From: Bacillota bacterium
GTDB taxonomy: Bacteria > Bacillota > UBA4882 > UBA8346
Assembly (NCBI GenBank): GCA_023415835.1
Contig: JAEZJK010000015.1
Span: 55,810-119,809 of the forward strand
Length of the DNA stretch: 64,000 bases
Direction: 5' to 3'
Shown one piece after another: positions 39,730 through 48,945 of this stretch; the first letter of the stretch is position 1, and every line of letters begins with the position of its first letter. Below the pieces are notes generated by a model that did no database searches, was not told the DNA's origin, and saw nothing but the letters and a program-made list of their open reading frames with translations. A program made the translations under genes and the position numbers.

Positions 39730-40714
39730 AGGCGGAGGAGGCGAAGCCACCGCCCGTTTAATCAAAGCAGTTTTTTGGCCGGAGTTTAAGGATGTTGAAT
39801 TGTTAAAAGGAAATGACGCCGCAGTTTTAAACTGGAGCAGCGGTAAGCTGGCGGTCACAACCGATTCTTTTGTAGTTACTCCCTGGAAGTTTCCGGGAGG
39901 GGATATCGGAAAACTGGCGATTGCCGGCACGGTCAATGATTTGACGATGATGGGAGCCGAGCCGAAAGCCCTGACAGTATCATTTATTATTGAAGAAGGT
40001 TTTGAAGTCAATTCCCTGAAACAAGTGGCCCATTCAATGGCTGAAACGGCAGCCGCAGCCGGGGTTGGAATTGTCACCGGGGATACCAAGGTAGTCGACA
40101 GGGGTGCGGCGGACGGCTTATTTATCAATACCACCGGTATCGGTCAAATAAAAGAGGAAATTAGCCTGGGCGGGGAAAAGGCCAAGCCCGGGGATCAAGT
40201 GATTATCACCGGAACCGTCGGGGATCATGGGGCCGCTATTTTATTAGCCAGGGGCGAACTGGGAATCTCCGCCCAGTTTACCAGCGATGTCGCCCCGTTA
40301 AACCGGTTGTTGCTTCCTTTAATCCAGCAATTCCCCACCGGGGTGCATGTAATGCGCGACCCGACTAGGGGTGGCCTAGCGGTAACCCTAAATGAAATCG
40401 CCAGGCAATCAGGGGTATCCATTAGGCTGGACGAAGCGGAAATTCCGATCTTACCGGAAGTGAACGGGATAACCGATTTATTAGGCCTGGATCCATTGTA
40501 TTTGGCCAATGAAGGCAAGGCGATCATAATCGCCGCTCCGGAGGTTGCCGCTGATTTAGTAAAGCAACTCCACCGGGAACCATTAGGAGAAAAGGTAGCG
40601 GTTATCGGTGAAGTAACCCCTGAAAAACCAGGACTGGTCAGCATCAGGAACCAAAACGGCGGAGAACGGATATTACCGATGGGCAGCGGCGAGTTATTGC
40701 CAAGAATTTGTTGA
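39704..40714 (+). CDS. hypE: Carbamoyl dehydratase HypE
   Basis: This 336-residue protein starts at ATG 39704, 8 bases after GGAG; a GTG at 39695 overlaps it. It belongs to the PurM/HypE ATP-binding family (LAEGGGGEATARLIKAVF, DAAVLNWSSGKLAVTTDSF, VMRDPTRGGLAVTLNEIARQ). It ends LPRIC; the final Cys accepts the carbamoyl group from HypF and becomes the thiocyanate. It completes hypABFCDE. Confidence 0.95.
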   Translation: MAVKIRLAEGGGGEATARLIKAVFWPEFKDVELLKGNDAAVLNWSSGKLAVTTDSFVVTPWKFPGGDIGKLAIAGTVNDLTMMGAEPKALTVSFIIEEGFEVNSLKQVAHSMAETAAAAGVGIVTGDTKVVDRGAADGLFINTTGIGQIKEEISLGGEKAKPGDQVIITGTVGDHGAAILLARGELGISAQFTSDVAPLNRLLLPLIQQFPTGVHVMRDPTRGGLAVTLNEIARQSGVSIRLDEAEIPILPEVNGITDLLGLDPLYLANEGKAIIIAAPEVAADLVKQLHREPLGEKVAVIGEVTPEKPGLVSIRNQNGGERILPMGSGELLPRIC

Positions 40715-40862
40715 TTAGGTAGCAGATCTTAATAAAGGAAGTTTATTATTAATCAAGAATTAATAAATTAATTTTTATTCGCTAAGTAAACATTTTTAAA
40801 TCTAGAAAAATATAGCTATTATCAGCGTAATCAGTGATATCTGCGGTTTTAGGGGTGAGGTT

Positions 40863-41930
40863 ATGAAAAAAACAGGCTATTTAATTATTTTATTACTAGT
40901 GGCAATGACTTTTTCTTACCCGGCTTTAGGCGATCCGGGAACTGAATATTTGATTTTTTCCCAAGTCTCCGGCGGCCAAAACTCAGTTTATCTATATCAA
41001 CCTGATTCCCAGGTTATGGATCAAGTGGTTCGCGGGAAGGGCGTTTCTGTATTCGTACAGGGAAAGTATTTTTTATACTTTAAAGAACAAAAGTTATATC
41101 AATATAATATTACGACGCGTGAATCCAAGGAGTTAGCCGGTTTTAAGGAGAAAGAGCTATATTTGGAGGTTATTCCGGATGGCCCGGAACAGGCGTTGGT
41201 GGTAGCTAAAGATGATTATACCGTTAACTGGTATGTGCTTGAATTATCCGATGGAAGTGTCCGCCGGGTTATGCAGCCACCGGTTCAAAGAGGTTCCCAT
41301 GCTCCCAAATTAACAAGCCCAGACCAGAAAGCGGTTGCGGTAATTAAGACACCCGCATTTAGCCAGAATTTTACCTTAACAATTCAGGAAAGAGACAACG
41401 GCAAATTAAAGACTACTTGGTCGTTGCCGCAGGGGTTGACCATCGTGCCGGATTGGCCGGTTTGGTCCCCCGATTCAAAAAGAATCGCGTTTTATGGCAA
41501 AGAAGCCAATGGTTTTGAAGGTTTTTATGCTTTGTACCTCTTTGACTTAGCTCAAAAAGATTTGATCTTAATTGAAAACCAAGTTTTTGCCAAGTATATT
41601 TTCAGTAACACCGGTATGAAATCATTTATACCCGCTTGGTCAGGGGATGGGAAATACCTTGTCTTCCAGTCGCAACCCAACGGATTGCCGAACCGGAGTT
41701 CAATTGTAAAATATGATGTTTCCACCGGAAAAGGGCGAGTTTTGACCCAAAGCGCCGGAAGTAATGATTATCCCCGTTGGTCTTTATCCGACCGTTATAT
41801 CTCTTTTTTATCGAACCGTGAAACTTCAGACCGGCAGTTATATATTATGGATCCCCAAGGAGCAAATTTGCAACGGGTATCGCCCCAAGAAGGATATACC
41901 GAGTGGGCTGAGTGGTATCGGCCGAAGTGA
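40863..41930 (+). CDS. TolB-like secreted beta-propeller protein
   Basis: This 355-residue protein has a signal peptide (MKKTGYLIILLLVAMTFSYP). The body has propeller (PD40/WD40-like) blades: PVWSPDSKRIAFYGKEAN, PAWSGDGKYLVFQSQPNG, PRWSLSDRYISFLSNRETSD, LYIMDPQGANLQRVS. This is the pattern of TolB/DPP-like propellers. No peptidase domain follows, so it is probably a surface or periplasmic binding protein. The gene has no operon partner and is preceded by 150 bases of AT-rich DNA without supported features. Confidence 0.75.
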   Translation: MKKTGYLIILLLVAMTFSYPALGDPGTEYLIFSQVSGGQNSVYLYQPDSQVMDQVVRGKGVSVFVQGKYFLYFKEQKLYQYNITTRESKELAGFKEKELYLEVIPDGPEQALVVAKDDYTVNWYVLELSDGSVRRVMQPPVQRGSHAPKLTSPDQKAVAVIKTPAFSQNFTLTIQERDNGKLKTTWSLPQGLTIVPDWPVWSPDSKRIAFYGKEANGFEGFYALYLFDLAQKDLILIENQVFAKYIFSNTGMKSFIPAWSGDGKYLVFQSQPNGLPNRSSIVKYDVSTGKGRVLTQSAGSNDYPRWSLSDRYISFLSNRETSDRQLYIMDPQGANLQRVSPQEGYTEWAEWYRPK

Positions 41931-41936
41931 AAGGAA

Positions 41937-42310
41937 TCATTTAATATTAACGGTTTGGCCGCTGAGGTATTCTTTTAATTCTTTGATTTCAATGGTACCG
42001 AAATGGAATACGGAAGCTGCCAAAAGAATTGTAGCGCCCGCTTGGACGGCTTCATAGAAATACTCCAATTTTCCCGCGCCGCCGGAGGCTATTACTCCAA
42101 CTGAAACCGTTCCCTTGATAGCTTTAATCACCGGCAAATCATACCCGCTACGGGAGCCGTCACCGGCTTTACTGGTGGGGAGGATAACCGGAATGCCATA
42201 ACCGTCAACCCATTTTTGCCCATTCCGCTGTGTCCCGTTCCGGTAGTCCGCTCTCTTTGACCCCGTGCAACCGAACGCAAACCCCTGCTGTTAGCCGGGT
42301 TTCATTGAAC
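41937..42310 (-). pseudogene. hisF: hisF (imidazole glycerol phosphate synthase cyclase) relic
   Basis: The minus strand encodes the C-terminal part of HisF: IPVILPTSKAGDGSRSGYDL, SVGVIASGGAGKLEYFYEAV, GATILLAASVFHFGTIEIKE. Upstream in another frame is VCVRLHGVKESGLPERDTAE WAKMG, matching the preceding HisF segment, so a frameshift lies near 42205-42215. The first half of the gene is missing. The DGSRSGYDL motif is close to the hisF consensus DGTKxGYDL. No other histidine genes are in the window. The stop codon lies 6 bases after the TolB-like gene's stop on the opposite strand. Confidence 0.75.
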
Positions 42311-42428
42311 TATCCCTAACCTCTCGAATCACCATTGGCCAAAAGAGTCATACTTTTAATATCCAGAGAAGGATTTTAGCGATCCAATCCCGAAATATTA
42401 TAAGTTAATTTCGAAAAAAGGAGCTAGA

Positions 42429-44693
42429 ATGCAGCTTCCAGAGTACTATCGCGATTATAAGCTGGATGATTTTCAGCAGCAGGCCATCGCTGAACTGTTA
42501 AAAGGGAATTCGGTTTTGGTTTCAGCCCCGACCGGAGTAGGAAAGACCTTGATCGCTGATTACTTAATCGACCAGGCGATTGCCAAGGGCGACCGGATCA
42601 TCTATACGGCTCCCATCAAAGCCCTTTCCAACCAGAAGTTCAAAGAATTCAAAACCCTTTACGGACCGGAACGGGTAGGAATCGTAACTGGAGACGTGGT
42701 AATCAATTCCGAGGCTGAAATCTGCCTGATGACCACTGAAATTTTCAGGAATATTCTGCACCAGGACAAACAGCGCCTGGAAGGGATCTCTCATATCATC
42801 TTCGACGAGATTCATTACCTCTCCGACGAAGAGCGGGGGACCGTCTGGGAAGAATCGATTATTTTCATGCCTCCCGGGATGAGGCTGCTCGGCCTCTCGG
42901 CCACCATTCCCAATGCGTTGGAATTGGCGGATTGGATCAAAGAAATTAAAGGGCACGAAGTAAAAGTGATCTTTAAAAAGGACCGGGTGGTCCCCTTGGA
43001 GCACTTCGTCTTTGAGAAACATCTCGGCGCTTCGACTCTTAAAAGAATCGTCGAATACCGGCAAGAGTTGGAGTTTAAAGGGCTCCTGGCCGGTTACGAC
43101 AAACGCAAATGGGAATCGACCCATCTGGATTTGATCAAATTCGTAAATAAAAACAAAGGATTGCCCTGCCTTTATTTCGTTTTTAGCCGAAGGCTTTGCG
43201 AGCTGAAGGCGGAAGAGTTAGGCTATCAACGCAGTTTCTTAAGCGAAGAAGATTCGCGCCGGGCTGAGGAAGTATGCGACCGTTTTATCGAGGAGTATGG
43301 AATCGGTTCCTTAAAAACAGTGATTCAAGCTAGGACCTTGCTGACCAAGGGAATCGGTTACCATCATGCGGGTTTATTGCCGGGTTTGAAGGAGATTGTC
43401 GAAGTCTTGTTCGGGATGGGTTTGATCAAAGTAATGTATGCCACCGAAACATTTGCGGTAGGCATCAACTATCCGGTGAAAACGGTTTGTTTCGATAGCC
43501 CTTCCAAGTTCGACGGGATCACTTTCCGGCCAATGACCAACCTAGAATATTTTCAAATGGCCGGCCGGGCAGGCCGCCGGGGCATCGATCCCCAAGGTTC
43601 CGTATATATCCTGGCCGATTTACGTGTTTTGAGGCCGGAGGAGTTTCCCAGCACCAAGCAAGATGAGATTGAGCCGTTAAAAAGCCAGTTTAATTTGACA
43701 TACAATTCGGTCTTAAACCTAAACCGAAACCACGATCAAGATGAGATCTCGGTGATCTTAAATCAAAATTTTGCCACCTATCAGGCAAAGAATGATAAGA
43801 AACATTTCGAACAACAACTGGCCCGCGAGGCGCAACAGTTAAACCAGTTGAGTTCCGATCTCTGTATGGAACGGGATAACCCCCAGTGCCCTATCGTCTA
43901 TCTGAAACTGCGCCAAAAATTAAAGAAAAAACAACGCCGTTCCCGGTTTATTAAAGGCCGGGCCCGGGCAGCGATTATTGCGGAAATTAACGAACTGGCG
44001 AAATATTTGCAAGACATAAAACCGGCCGGTTGTTCCATCGAGCGCCAGCAAGCTTGCGAAGAAAAAATCCAAGAATGGGCTGAGCTTAATAACCGGGTTA
44101 GTTCGCTCCAAGAAAGGACCGCCCGGATCATCACTTCCGGCCGCTTTAATAGTGATTTGCAGTTAAAAACGGAGATTTTGGAAGATTTGGATTATATAAA
44201 AGACGGAAAGCTCCTTCCCAGGGGGGAATTTGCCGCCCAGATTTATACCCAGGAGCTTTTAGTAACCGAGCTTTATTTTAACGGTATCTTTCACGAGTTA
44301 GACCGGGACCAGTTGAACGCTTTAATAGTAGCGATAGATTATGAACCCCGTAAGGGGGAGTTTTATCCCAAAAATCTACCCTTCGATGTTAAACCGATAA
44401 AAACGGTCATCCGTAATCTGGTCTACCGCTACGGCGTTGATGAGCGCGATGCTGGGTTCCATCCCAGTATCTCTAATTTGGCTTATCTCTGGAGCAAGGG
44501 TTCGTCCTTTCCAGATTTGTTGAAAGAAGCCGGGAGCATTCAGGAAGGGGATATCGTCCAATCATTTCGAAGGAGCATTGATATTATGCGCCAGATCAAG
44601 GCGGCTTGCGCCGGGCAAGACCAGATTCTCAGCGCGAAGCTTAAAGAATGTATGGATTTAATGGATCGGGATTTAATAACTGTTAACTTATAA
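42429..44693 (+). CDS. Ski2/Mtr4-like DEAD/DEAH-box RNA helicase
   Basis: This 754-residue protein starts at ATG after AAAAGGAGCTAGA. Helicase motifs: Q-like LDDFQQQAIAELL, I LVSAPTGVGKTLIADYL, Ia TAPIKALSNQKFKEF, II IIFDEIHYLSDEERG, III GLSATIPN, IV-V (VMYATETFAVGINYPVKTV) and VI YFQMAGRAGRRGIDPQGSVY. The C-terminal 250 residues (coiled region KLRQKLKKKQRRSRFIKGRA, then a helical DSHCT-like part) also resemble Ski2/Mtr4 helicases. It unwinds RNA, probably in decay or ribosome processing. It is followed closely by the next gene (13 bases) and likely co-transcribed. Confidence 0.85.
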   Translation: MQLPEYYRDYKLDDFQQQAIAELLKGNSVLVSAPTGVGKTLIADYLIDQAIAKGDRIIYTAPIKALSNQKFKEFKTLYGPERVGIVTGDVVINSEAEICLMTTEIFRNILHQDKQRLEGISHIIFDEIHYLSDEERGTVWEESIIFMPPGMRLLGLSATIPNALELADWIKEIKGHEVKVIFKKDRVVPLEHFVFEKHLGASTLKRIVEYRQELEFKGLLAGYDKRKWESTHLDLIKFVNKNKGLPCLYFVFSRRLCELKAEELGYQRSFLSEEDSRRAEEVCDRFIEEYGIGSLKTVIQARTLLTKGIGYHHAGLLPGLKEIVEVLFGMGLIKVMYATETFAVGINYPVKTVCFDSPSKFDGITFRPMTNLEYFQMAGRAGRRGIDPQGSVYILADLRVLRPEEFPSTKQDEIEPLKSQFNLTYNSVLNLNRNHDQDEISVILNQNFATYQAKNDKKHFEQQLAREAQQLNQLSSDLCMERDNPQCPIVYLKLRQKLKKKQRRSRFIKGRARAAIIAEINELAKYLQDIKPAGCSIERQQACEEKIQEWAELNNRVSSLQERTARIITSGRFNSDLQLKTEILEDLDYIKDGKLLPRGEFAAQIYTQELLVTELYFNGIFHELDRDQLNALIVAIDYEPRKGEFYPKNLPFDVKPIKTVIRNLVYRYGVDERDAGFHPSISNLAYLWSKGSSFPDLLKEAGSIQEGDIVQSFRRSIDIMRQIKAACAGQDQILSAKLKECMDLMDRDLITVNL

Positions 44694-44706
44694 GTAGGTG
44701 AAGGCT

Positions 44707-45867
44707 ATGAACAAAACGAAAATCTTCTTAAGTTTAATGATCACGCTTCTATTCGGGTTATTAGGTCCGGCTTTACCGGCCTTGGCTGAGCCTTGGCAAA
44801 TTGAAAGCGGCGATTATAAATTAGCAAAAGGGCAAGTAATTGAAGGCGATCTATTCTTTACAGGCGAACGGTTGGTAATTGACGGGATCATCCGGGGAGA
44901 CCTGATACTATTCACCGAAGCGGCGATCATTAATGGTAGTATTGAGGGTAGTGTTTTAGGCGTGGTAAGCGGAAAATTACAAAACAACGGTTTAATCGGG
45001 GGCAATGTGCGCGGTTTTATTAACGAGGCCTACTTTAGCAAGGACGGCATTGTCAAGGGAAGTATTTCCGCCTTGGCTTTCAAACTAATCACCGAACCTG
45101 GTTCAACAATTGAAAAGGGTGTACTAGGACGTTTTTCCGAAGTTGATTTAAAGGGAAGGATTAACGGTCCGGCCTCGATTACCAGTGTTATTGTTTCCAA
45201 ACTTGGAGGCGAAATCAATGGGGACTTCCGAGTTGGCGGCGGACCGATTAAATGGGTTTCACCTTTGACGGTTACCGGAAAAGTCACCGATGCCACCGGA
45301 TACGACAACAACCCGGCTAAACTTAAAGGTATACGGCTTGATGGCGGGTATCACCAGCAGAAACCGATCAAAGATCAAATGTTTATCTACAAAGGGGCCG
45401 TAATTATCTCCTTTATCTGGTTTTTAGGCGCTTTACTAACCAGCCTGGTTTTATATAAGCTTTTTCCGAGGACAGCCTGGAATGTTACGGAGCCATCAGC
45501 CGCGAATTTCCGGCGCAGCTTGTTGCTGGGGTTAATCGCCCTGGTGGGATTGCCGTTTTTAATAATCATTTTAACCATTACCGTTGTTGGGATTCCCCTC
45601 GCTATACTACTAGGGATTTTTTATATAATTTTGCTTTTATTCGCCGGTATACCGCTTAATCTCTGGGCCGGCCGCTTGATTTTCAAATCGAGATTGAACC
45701 CGGTTTTAATGACTGTCTTGGGTGGTTTGTTTTTAGGCCTGCTTAGTTTTTTCCCAATAATCAACATTTTGGTGCAACCCTTTTTATTAGTGGTTGGTAT
45801 GGGGATGATTGTCGGAAATGTCCGGCTTCAGGTAAATCAAAGGTTAAACATCAATTTGAAAGCCTAA
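44707..45867 (+). CDS. Bactofilin-like / polymer-forming repeat protein with membrane domain
   Basis: This 386-residue protein starts at ATG 44707 after AGGTGAAGG. A signal peptide (MNKTKIFLSLMITLLFGLLG) is followed by a right-handed beta-helix of 18-20-residue rungs (QVIEGDLFFTGERLVIDGII, SIEGSVLGVVSGKLQNNGLI) like bactofilin and polymer-forming cytoskeletal proteins. Three to four membrane helices follow at about 235-375 (VIISFIWFLGALLTSLVLYK, LLLGLIALVGLPFLIIILTI, LLLFAGIPLNLWAGRLIF). It probably organises the cell surface. Confidence 0.7.
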   Translation: MNKTKIFLSLMITLLFGLLGPALPALAEPWQIESGDYKLAKGQVIEGDLFFTGERLVIDGIIRGDLILFTEAAIINGSIEGSVLGVVSGKLQNNGLIGGNVRGFINEAYFSKDGIVKGSISALAFKLITEPGSTIEKGVLGRFSEVDLKGRINGPASITSVIVSKLGGEINGDFRVGGGPIKWVSPLTVTGKVTDATGYDNNPAKLKGIRLDGGYHQQKPIKDQMFIYKGAVIISFIWFLGALLTSLVLYKLFPRTAWNVTEPSAANFRRSLLLGLIALVGLPFLIIILTITVVGIPLAILLGIFYIILLLFAGIPLNLWAGRLIFKSRLNPVLMTVLGGLFLGLLSFFPIINILVQPFLLVVGMGMIVGNVRLQVNQRLNINLKA

Positions 45868-45891
45868 AAGGGAGTATGACGGCGGTGAGAC

Positions 45892-46686
45892 TTGAAAAAG
45901 CGAATTGATCTCCGGCTGGTGGAGGAAGGGATGTGTACCAGCCGTGAACAAGCCCAACGGGCGCTTATGGCCGGCTTAGTTTGGGTCAATGGGAAACGGA
46001 TTGAAAAAGTAAGCCAGTTGGTGGAGGAAGAGGCCAAAATTACCCTCGGCAACACCACTGAAAAGTATGTTAGCCGTGGCGGTTATAAACTTGAAAAGGC
46101 TCTTGCTGAATTCGGGCTTAACATTATAGGGCGAATCTGCCTCGATGCGGGGGCTTCAACCGGAGGTTTTACCGATTGCTTGTTACAGGCGGGAGCAGCC
46201 CATGTCGATGCGATCGATGTGGGATATGGCCAATTAGCCTGGAAACTCCGGCAGGACAAAAGGGTTACCGTCTGGGAGCGGCAGAATATCCGGTACTTTT
46301 CAAAAGGCTTATTGGAACGGCTTCCTAGTTTTATCACGGCGGATCTCTCTTTTATCTCTTTAGAATTGGTTTTGGCAAAATTCAAGGAATTGATTGAGCC
46401 TGAGGGAGAGCTAGTTACATTAATTAAACCTCAATTTGAGGCTGGGCGTGGGAAAGTAGGGAAAAAGGGAGTGGTCCGCGATCAAACGGTCCATTTGGAA
46501 ATCCTGAAACGTTTAGTTGAAAATGCTCCCCTAAAAGGATGGCATCTCGTTAATTTAACCTATTCACCGATCCGGGGTCCGGAAGGAAATATCGAATACT
46601 TAGGGCACTGGCAAGGAACTAACGTTAAAATTCCTAACATTGACGAGGTAGTAAAAAACGCTTGGCATGATTTATGCCTAGGATAG
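45892..46686 (+). CDS. tlyA: TlyA family RNA methyltransferase
   Basis: This 264-residue protein has a TTG start after GGCGGTGAG. An S4 domain comes first (KRIDLRLVEEGMCTSREQAQ, VNGKRIEKVSQLV), then the FtsJ-like methyltransferase: YVSRGGYKLEKALAEFGL, LDAGASTGGFTDCLLQAGAA, DVGYGQLAWKLR, FITADLSFISLELVL and LIKPQFEAGRGKVGKKGVVR. TlyA enzymes 2'-O-methylate rRNA. It often lies in Firmicutes between dxs-type genes and argR/recN; here those are absent. Confidence 0.9.
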   Translation: MKKRIDLRLVEEGMCTSREQAQRALMAGLVWVNGKRIEKVSQLVEEEAKITLGNTTEKYVSRGGYKLEKALAEFGLNIIGRICLDAGASTGGFTDCLLQAGAAHVDAIDVGYGQLAWKLRQDKRVTVWERQNIRYFSKGLLERLPSFITADLSFISLELVLAKFKELIEPEGELVTLIKPQFEAGRGKVGKKGVVRDQTVHLEILKRLVENAPLKGWHLVNLTYSPIRGPEGNIEYLGHWQGTNVKIPNIDEVVKNAWHDLCLG

Positions 46687-46704
46687 CTAGATAGAAGGTG
46701 TAAT

Positions 46705-47862
46705 ATGCTTCCAACTATACAAAGGTTTCAACTCCGGACGAAAATTGTATTCGGGCTGGAGACCCTTAGGGAACTTTCTAATGAAGCTATGGATTTAGGT
46801 AAAAATGTCCTGGTGGTAACCGGAAAACACTCTGTAATCGATAACGGGGTTTTACAACGGGTAAATATTTTATTGCGCGGTTCGGGTTTTTCCCCGGTTT
46901 TCTTTTCCGAAGTGGAGCCGGAACCTTCCCTGGAGACTATAATTAAGGGCTTGGCAATGGCTCGCAGTGAGGAAACGGATTGGGTCATCGGCCTGGGTGG
47001 CGGTAGCGCAATGGACGCGGCCAAAGCGATAGCCGGGTTGTACCATTGCACGCAGGATGCGCAATATTATTTCAACGGCGGGTTAATCGAGAAAGAAGGT
47101 ATTCCATTAATAACGATTCCCACTATTGCCGGATCTGGAGCAGAAGTTACTTTCAACGCCGTCTTATCCGACCATCAAAACAAGGTTAAACAATCAATCC
47201 GTGACCTAAAATTAGCGCCTAAAATAGCAATTGTCGATCCGCAACTTACCTTTAGCACTCCGGAAGCGGTTACGGTTTATTCAGGCGCCGATGCTTTGGT
47301 CCAAGCTATTGAGGCCTACGTTTCCAGGGGCGCTAATGTGATGACCGACATTTATGCCTTAGCAGCCATTGAGCTCCTTAGTAACAATCTGCTAAAAGTA
47401 CAGCAAGATAGCCATAATGTTGAGGCTAGGGTAGAGATGTCAATGGGTAGCCTCTTGGCCGGAGTCGCCTTAAGCGTTGCTAGATTGGGAGCTGTCCATG
47501 GCCTAGCGCATTCCATAGGGATCCGGACTGGGAAACCTCACGGGCTAATCTGTGCTGTTTTACTGATACCGGTAATGCGCTTCAACTTAGCTGTCAGCTA
47601 TGAAAAATTCGCTAAAATTGCAACTACAATGGGTGTTAATCTGGCTAGCGGGGATTCAATCGACGCCGGTGCTTTGGCAATCAAAAACATCATGAACCTT
47701 CACCGAAAATTGGGTATACCCGCCCATATCAGTAGTTTAGGGATTTCGGAAGCCGATTTCCCAGAGATAATTAGGGAAAGCCTTGATTCCGGTTCAATGA
47801 AGGCCAATCCCCGCGAGGCGACTGCTGAAGATTTGATGAATATTTTATGCGAAAGAGTATGA
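46705..47862 (+). CDS. Iron-containing alcohol dehydrogenase
   Basis: This 385-residue protein of the type III alcohol dehydrogenase family has the NAD site ETDWVIGLGGGSAMDAAKAI (GGGS), ITIPTIAGSGAEVTFNAVLS, and iron ligands in YSGADALVQAIEAYVS and GAVHGLAHSIGIRTGKPHGL (His residues). It should interconvert an alcohol and an aldehyde with NAD(P)H, for instance butanol or ethanol formation in a fermenter. The substrate cannot be fixed from sequence. It has a good Shine-Dalgarno (AGAAGGTG). Confidence 0.9.
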   Translation: MLPTIQRFQLRTKIVFGLETLRELSNEAMDLGKNVLVVTGKHSVIDNGVLQRVNILLRGSGFSPVFFSEVEPEPSLETIIKGLAMARSEETDWVIGLGGGSAMDAAKAIAGLYHCTQDAQYYFNGGLIEKEGIPLITIPTIAGSGAEVTFNAVLSDHQNKVKQSIRDLKLAPKIAIVDPQLTFSTPEAVTVYSGADALVQAIEAYVSRGANVMTDIYALAAIELLSNNLLKVQQDSHNVEARVEMSMGSLLAGVALSVARLGAVHGLAHSIGIRTGKPHGLICAVLLIPVMRFNLAVSYEKFAKIATTMGVNLASGDSIDAGALAIKNIMNLHRKLGIPAHISSLGISEADFPEIIRESLDSGSMKANPREATAEDLMNILCERV

Positions 47863-47871
47863 ATAAATCTA

Positions 47872-47963
47872 CTTCGGTAAATTCAGTATTATAAAGCGTT
47901 TTTGAAATAATCGCGAACGGTTTAACGCGTTATTTTCAAAACATTAGTTCAAATTTACCGAAG
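47872..47963. repeat. Nested palindrome, family D (92 bp)
   Basis: Ends CTTCGGTAAATT / AAATTTACCGAAG enclose an inner imperfect hairpin GTTTTTGAAATAA / TTATTTTCAAAAC and a CGCG...CGCG centre. It fills the gap between the dehydrogenase and speE and stops 26 bases before the speE start. Confidence 0.75.
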
Positions 47964-47988
47964 AAGAAATAAAATAAGGAGCGAAAGA

Positions 47989-48816
47989 ATGGAACTTTGG
48001 TACACAGAAAAACAAACGCCGAATTTGAGCTTTTCTTGTAAAATTACTAAAACCATCCATACTGAAAAGACGGATTATCAGGACTTGGCGGTTATTGATA
48101 CTCTGCAATTCGGGAAGATGTTGGTTTTGGACGGAATGGTCATGACTACCGAGCTGGATGAATTTGTCTACCATGAGATGATTAGTCATGTAGCGCTCTT
48201 CACCCATCCCAATCCGGAAAGGGTACTTGTGGTCGGGGGTGGGGATGGTGGCGCCATCCGTGAGATTATTAAACACCCGACGGTTAAAGAAGCGGTATTG
48301 GGGGAGATCGACAGTCGGGTGGTTGAAGTTAGCCAGGAGTATTTACCGAGTATTGCAGGGGCTTTGACAGACCCCCGGGTTACGTTGGATATTGGCGATG
48401 GCGTGGAGCATGTGCGCCGCAATAAAGGCAAATATGATGTGATCTTGATCGACTCCACCGAGCCGATTGGCCCGGCGGTGGGACTATTTAGCCGCCAGTT
48501 TTACCAAGATGTTTATGAGGCGTTAACTCCGGATGGGATCATGGTGGCTCAGAGCGAGTCGCCCTATGTGAACCAGGATGTAATTCAAATGATTCACCGG
48601 AATTTAACAGGAGTCTTTCCAATCAAACATCTTTATTTGGCGAGTATCCCAACCTATCCTTCGGGCTTATGGAGTTTTACGATTGCCAGTAAAAAGTGGG
48701 ATCCGTTGCAGGTGGATCCGGCAAAAATCAAGGCGGTGGACACAAAATACTATACGCCGGAGATACACTTTGGAGCCTTTAAGCTGCCGAAGTTCGCGGC
48801 GGACTTAATTAAGTAG
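47989..48816 (+). CDS. speE: Spermidine synthase
   Basis: This 275-residue protein has the family landmarks FGKMLVLDGMVMTTELDEFV, YHEMISHVALFTHPNPERVL, VVGGGDGGAIREIIKHP, DVILIDSTEPIGPAVGLF (the catalytic Asp region reads DSTEP) and CTE-like LYLASIPTYPSGLWSF. It moves an aminopropyl group from decarboxylated SAM to putrescine. Aminopropyl donors from speD are not in the window. It belongs with aguA and aguB, 6-8 kb away, in a putrescine-to-spermidine route. Confidence 0.9.
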   Translation: MELWYTEKQTPNLSFSCKITKTIHTEKTDYQDLAVIDTLQFGKMLVLDGMVMTTELDEFVYHEMISHVALFTHPNPERVLVVGGGDGGAIREIIKHPTVKEAVLGEIDSRVVEVSQEYLPSIAGALTDPRVTLDIGDGVEHVRRNKGKYDVILIDSTEPIGPAVGLFSRQFYQDVYEALTPDGIMVAQSESPYVNQDVIQMIHRNLTGVFPIKHLYLASIPTYPSGLWSFTIASKKWDPLQVDPAKIKAVDTKYYTPEIHFGAFKLPKFAADLIK

Positions 48817-48895
48817 TCGTCCACGTCAATTTCCAATTGACCTACCTGAAATTATGAAAATGGGATTGACGTGGATCGACAAGCAACGGTAGCAT
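48812..48895. repeat. Nested palindrome, family E, copy 1 (84 bp)
   Basis: Ends GTCGTCCACGTCAAT / ATTGACGTGGATCGAC. It starts inside the speE stop codon and is nearly identical, in opposite orientation, to 53550-53633. Confidence 0.85.
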
Positions 48896-48945
48896 TTTCT
48901 AGATAAACAGTGATTATTATTCAGGACTGAGAGGAACGAAGCTAA

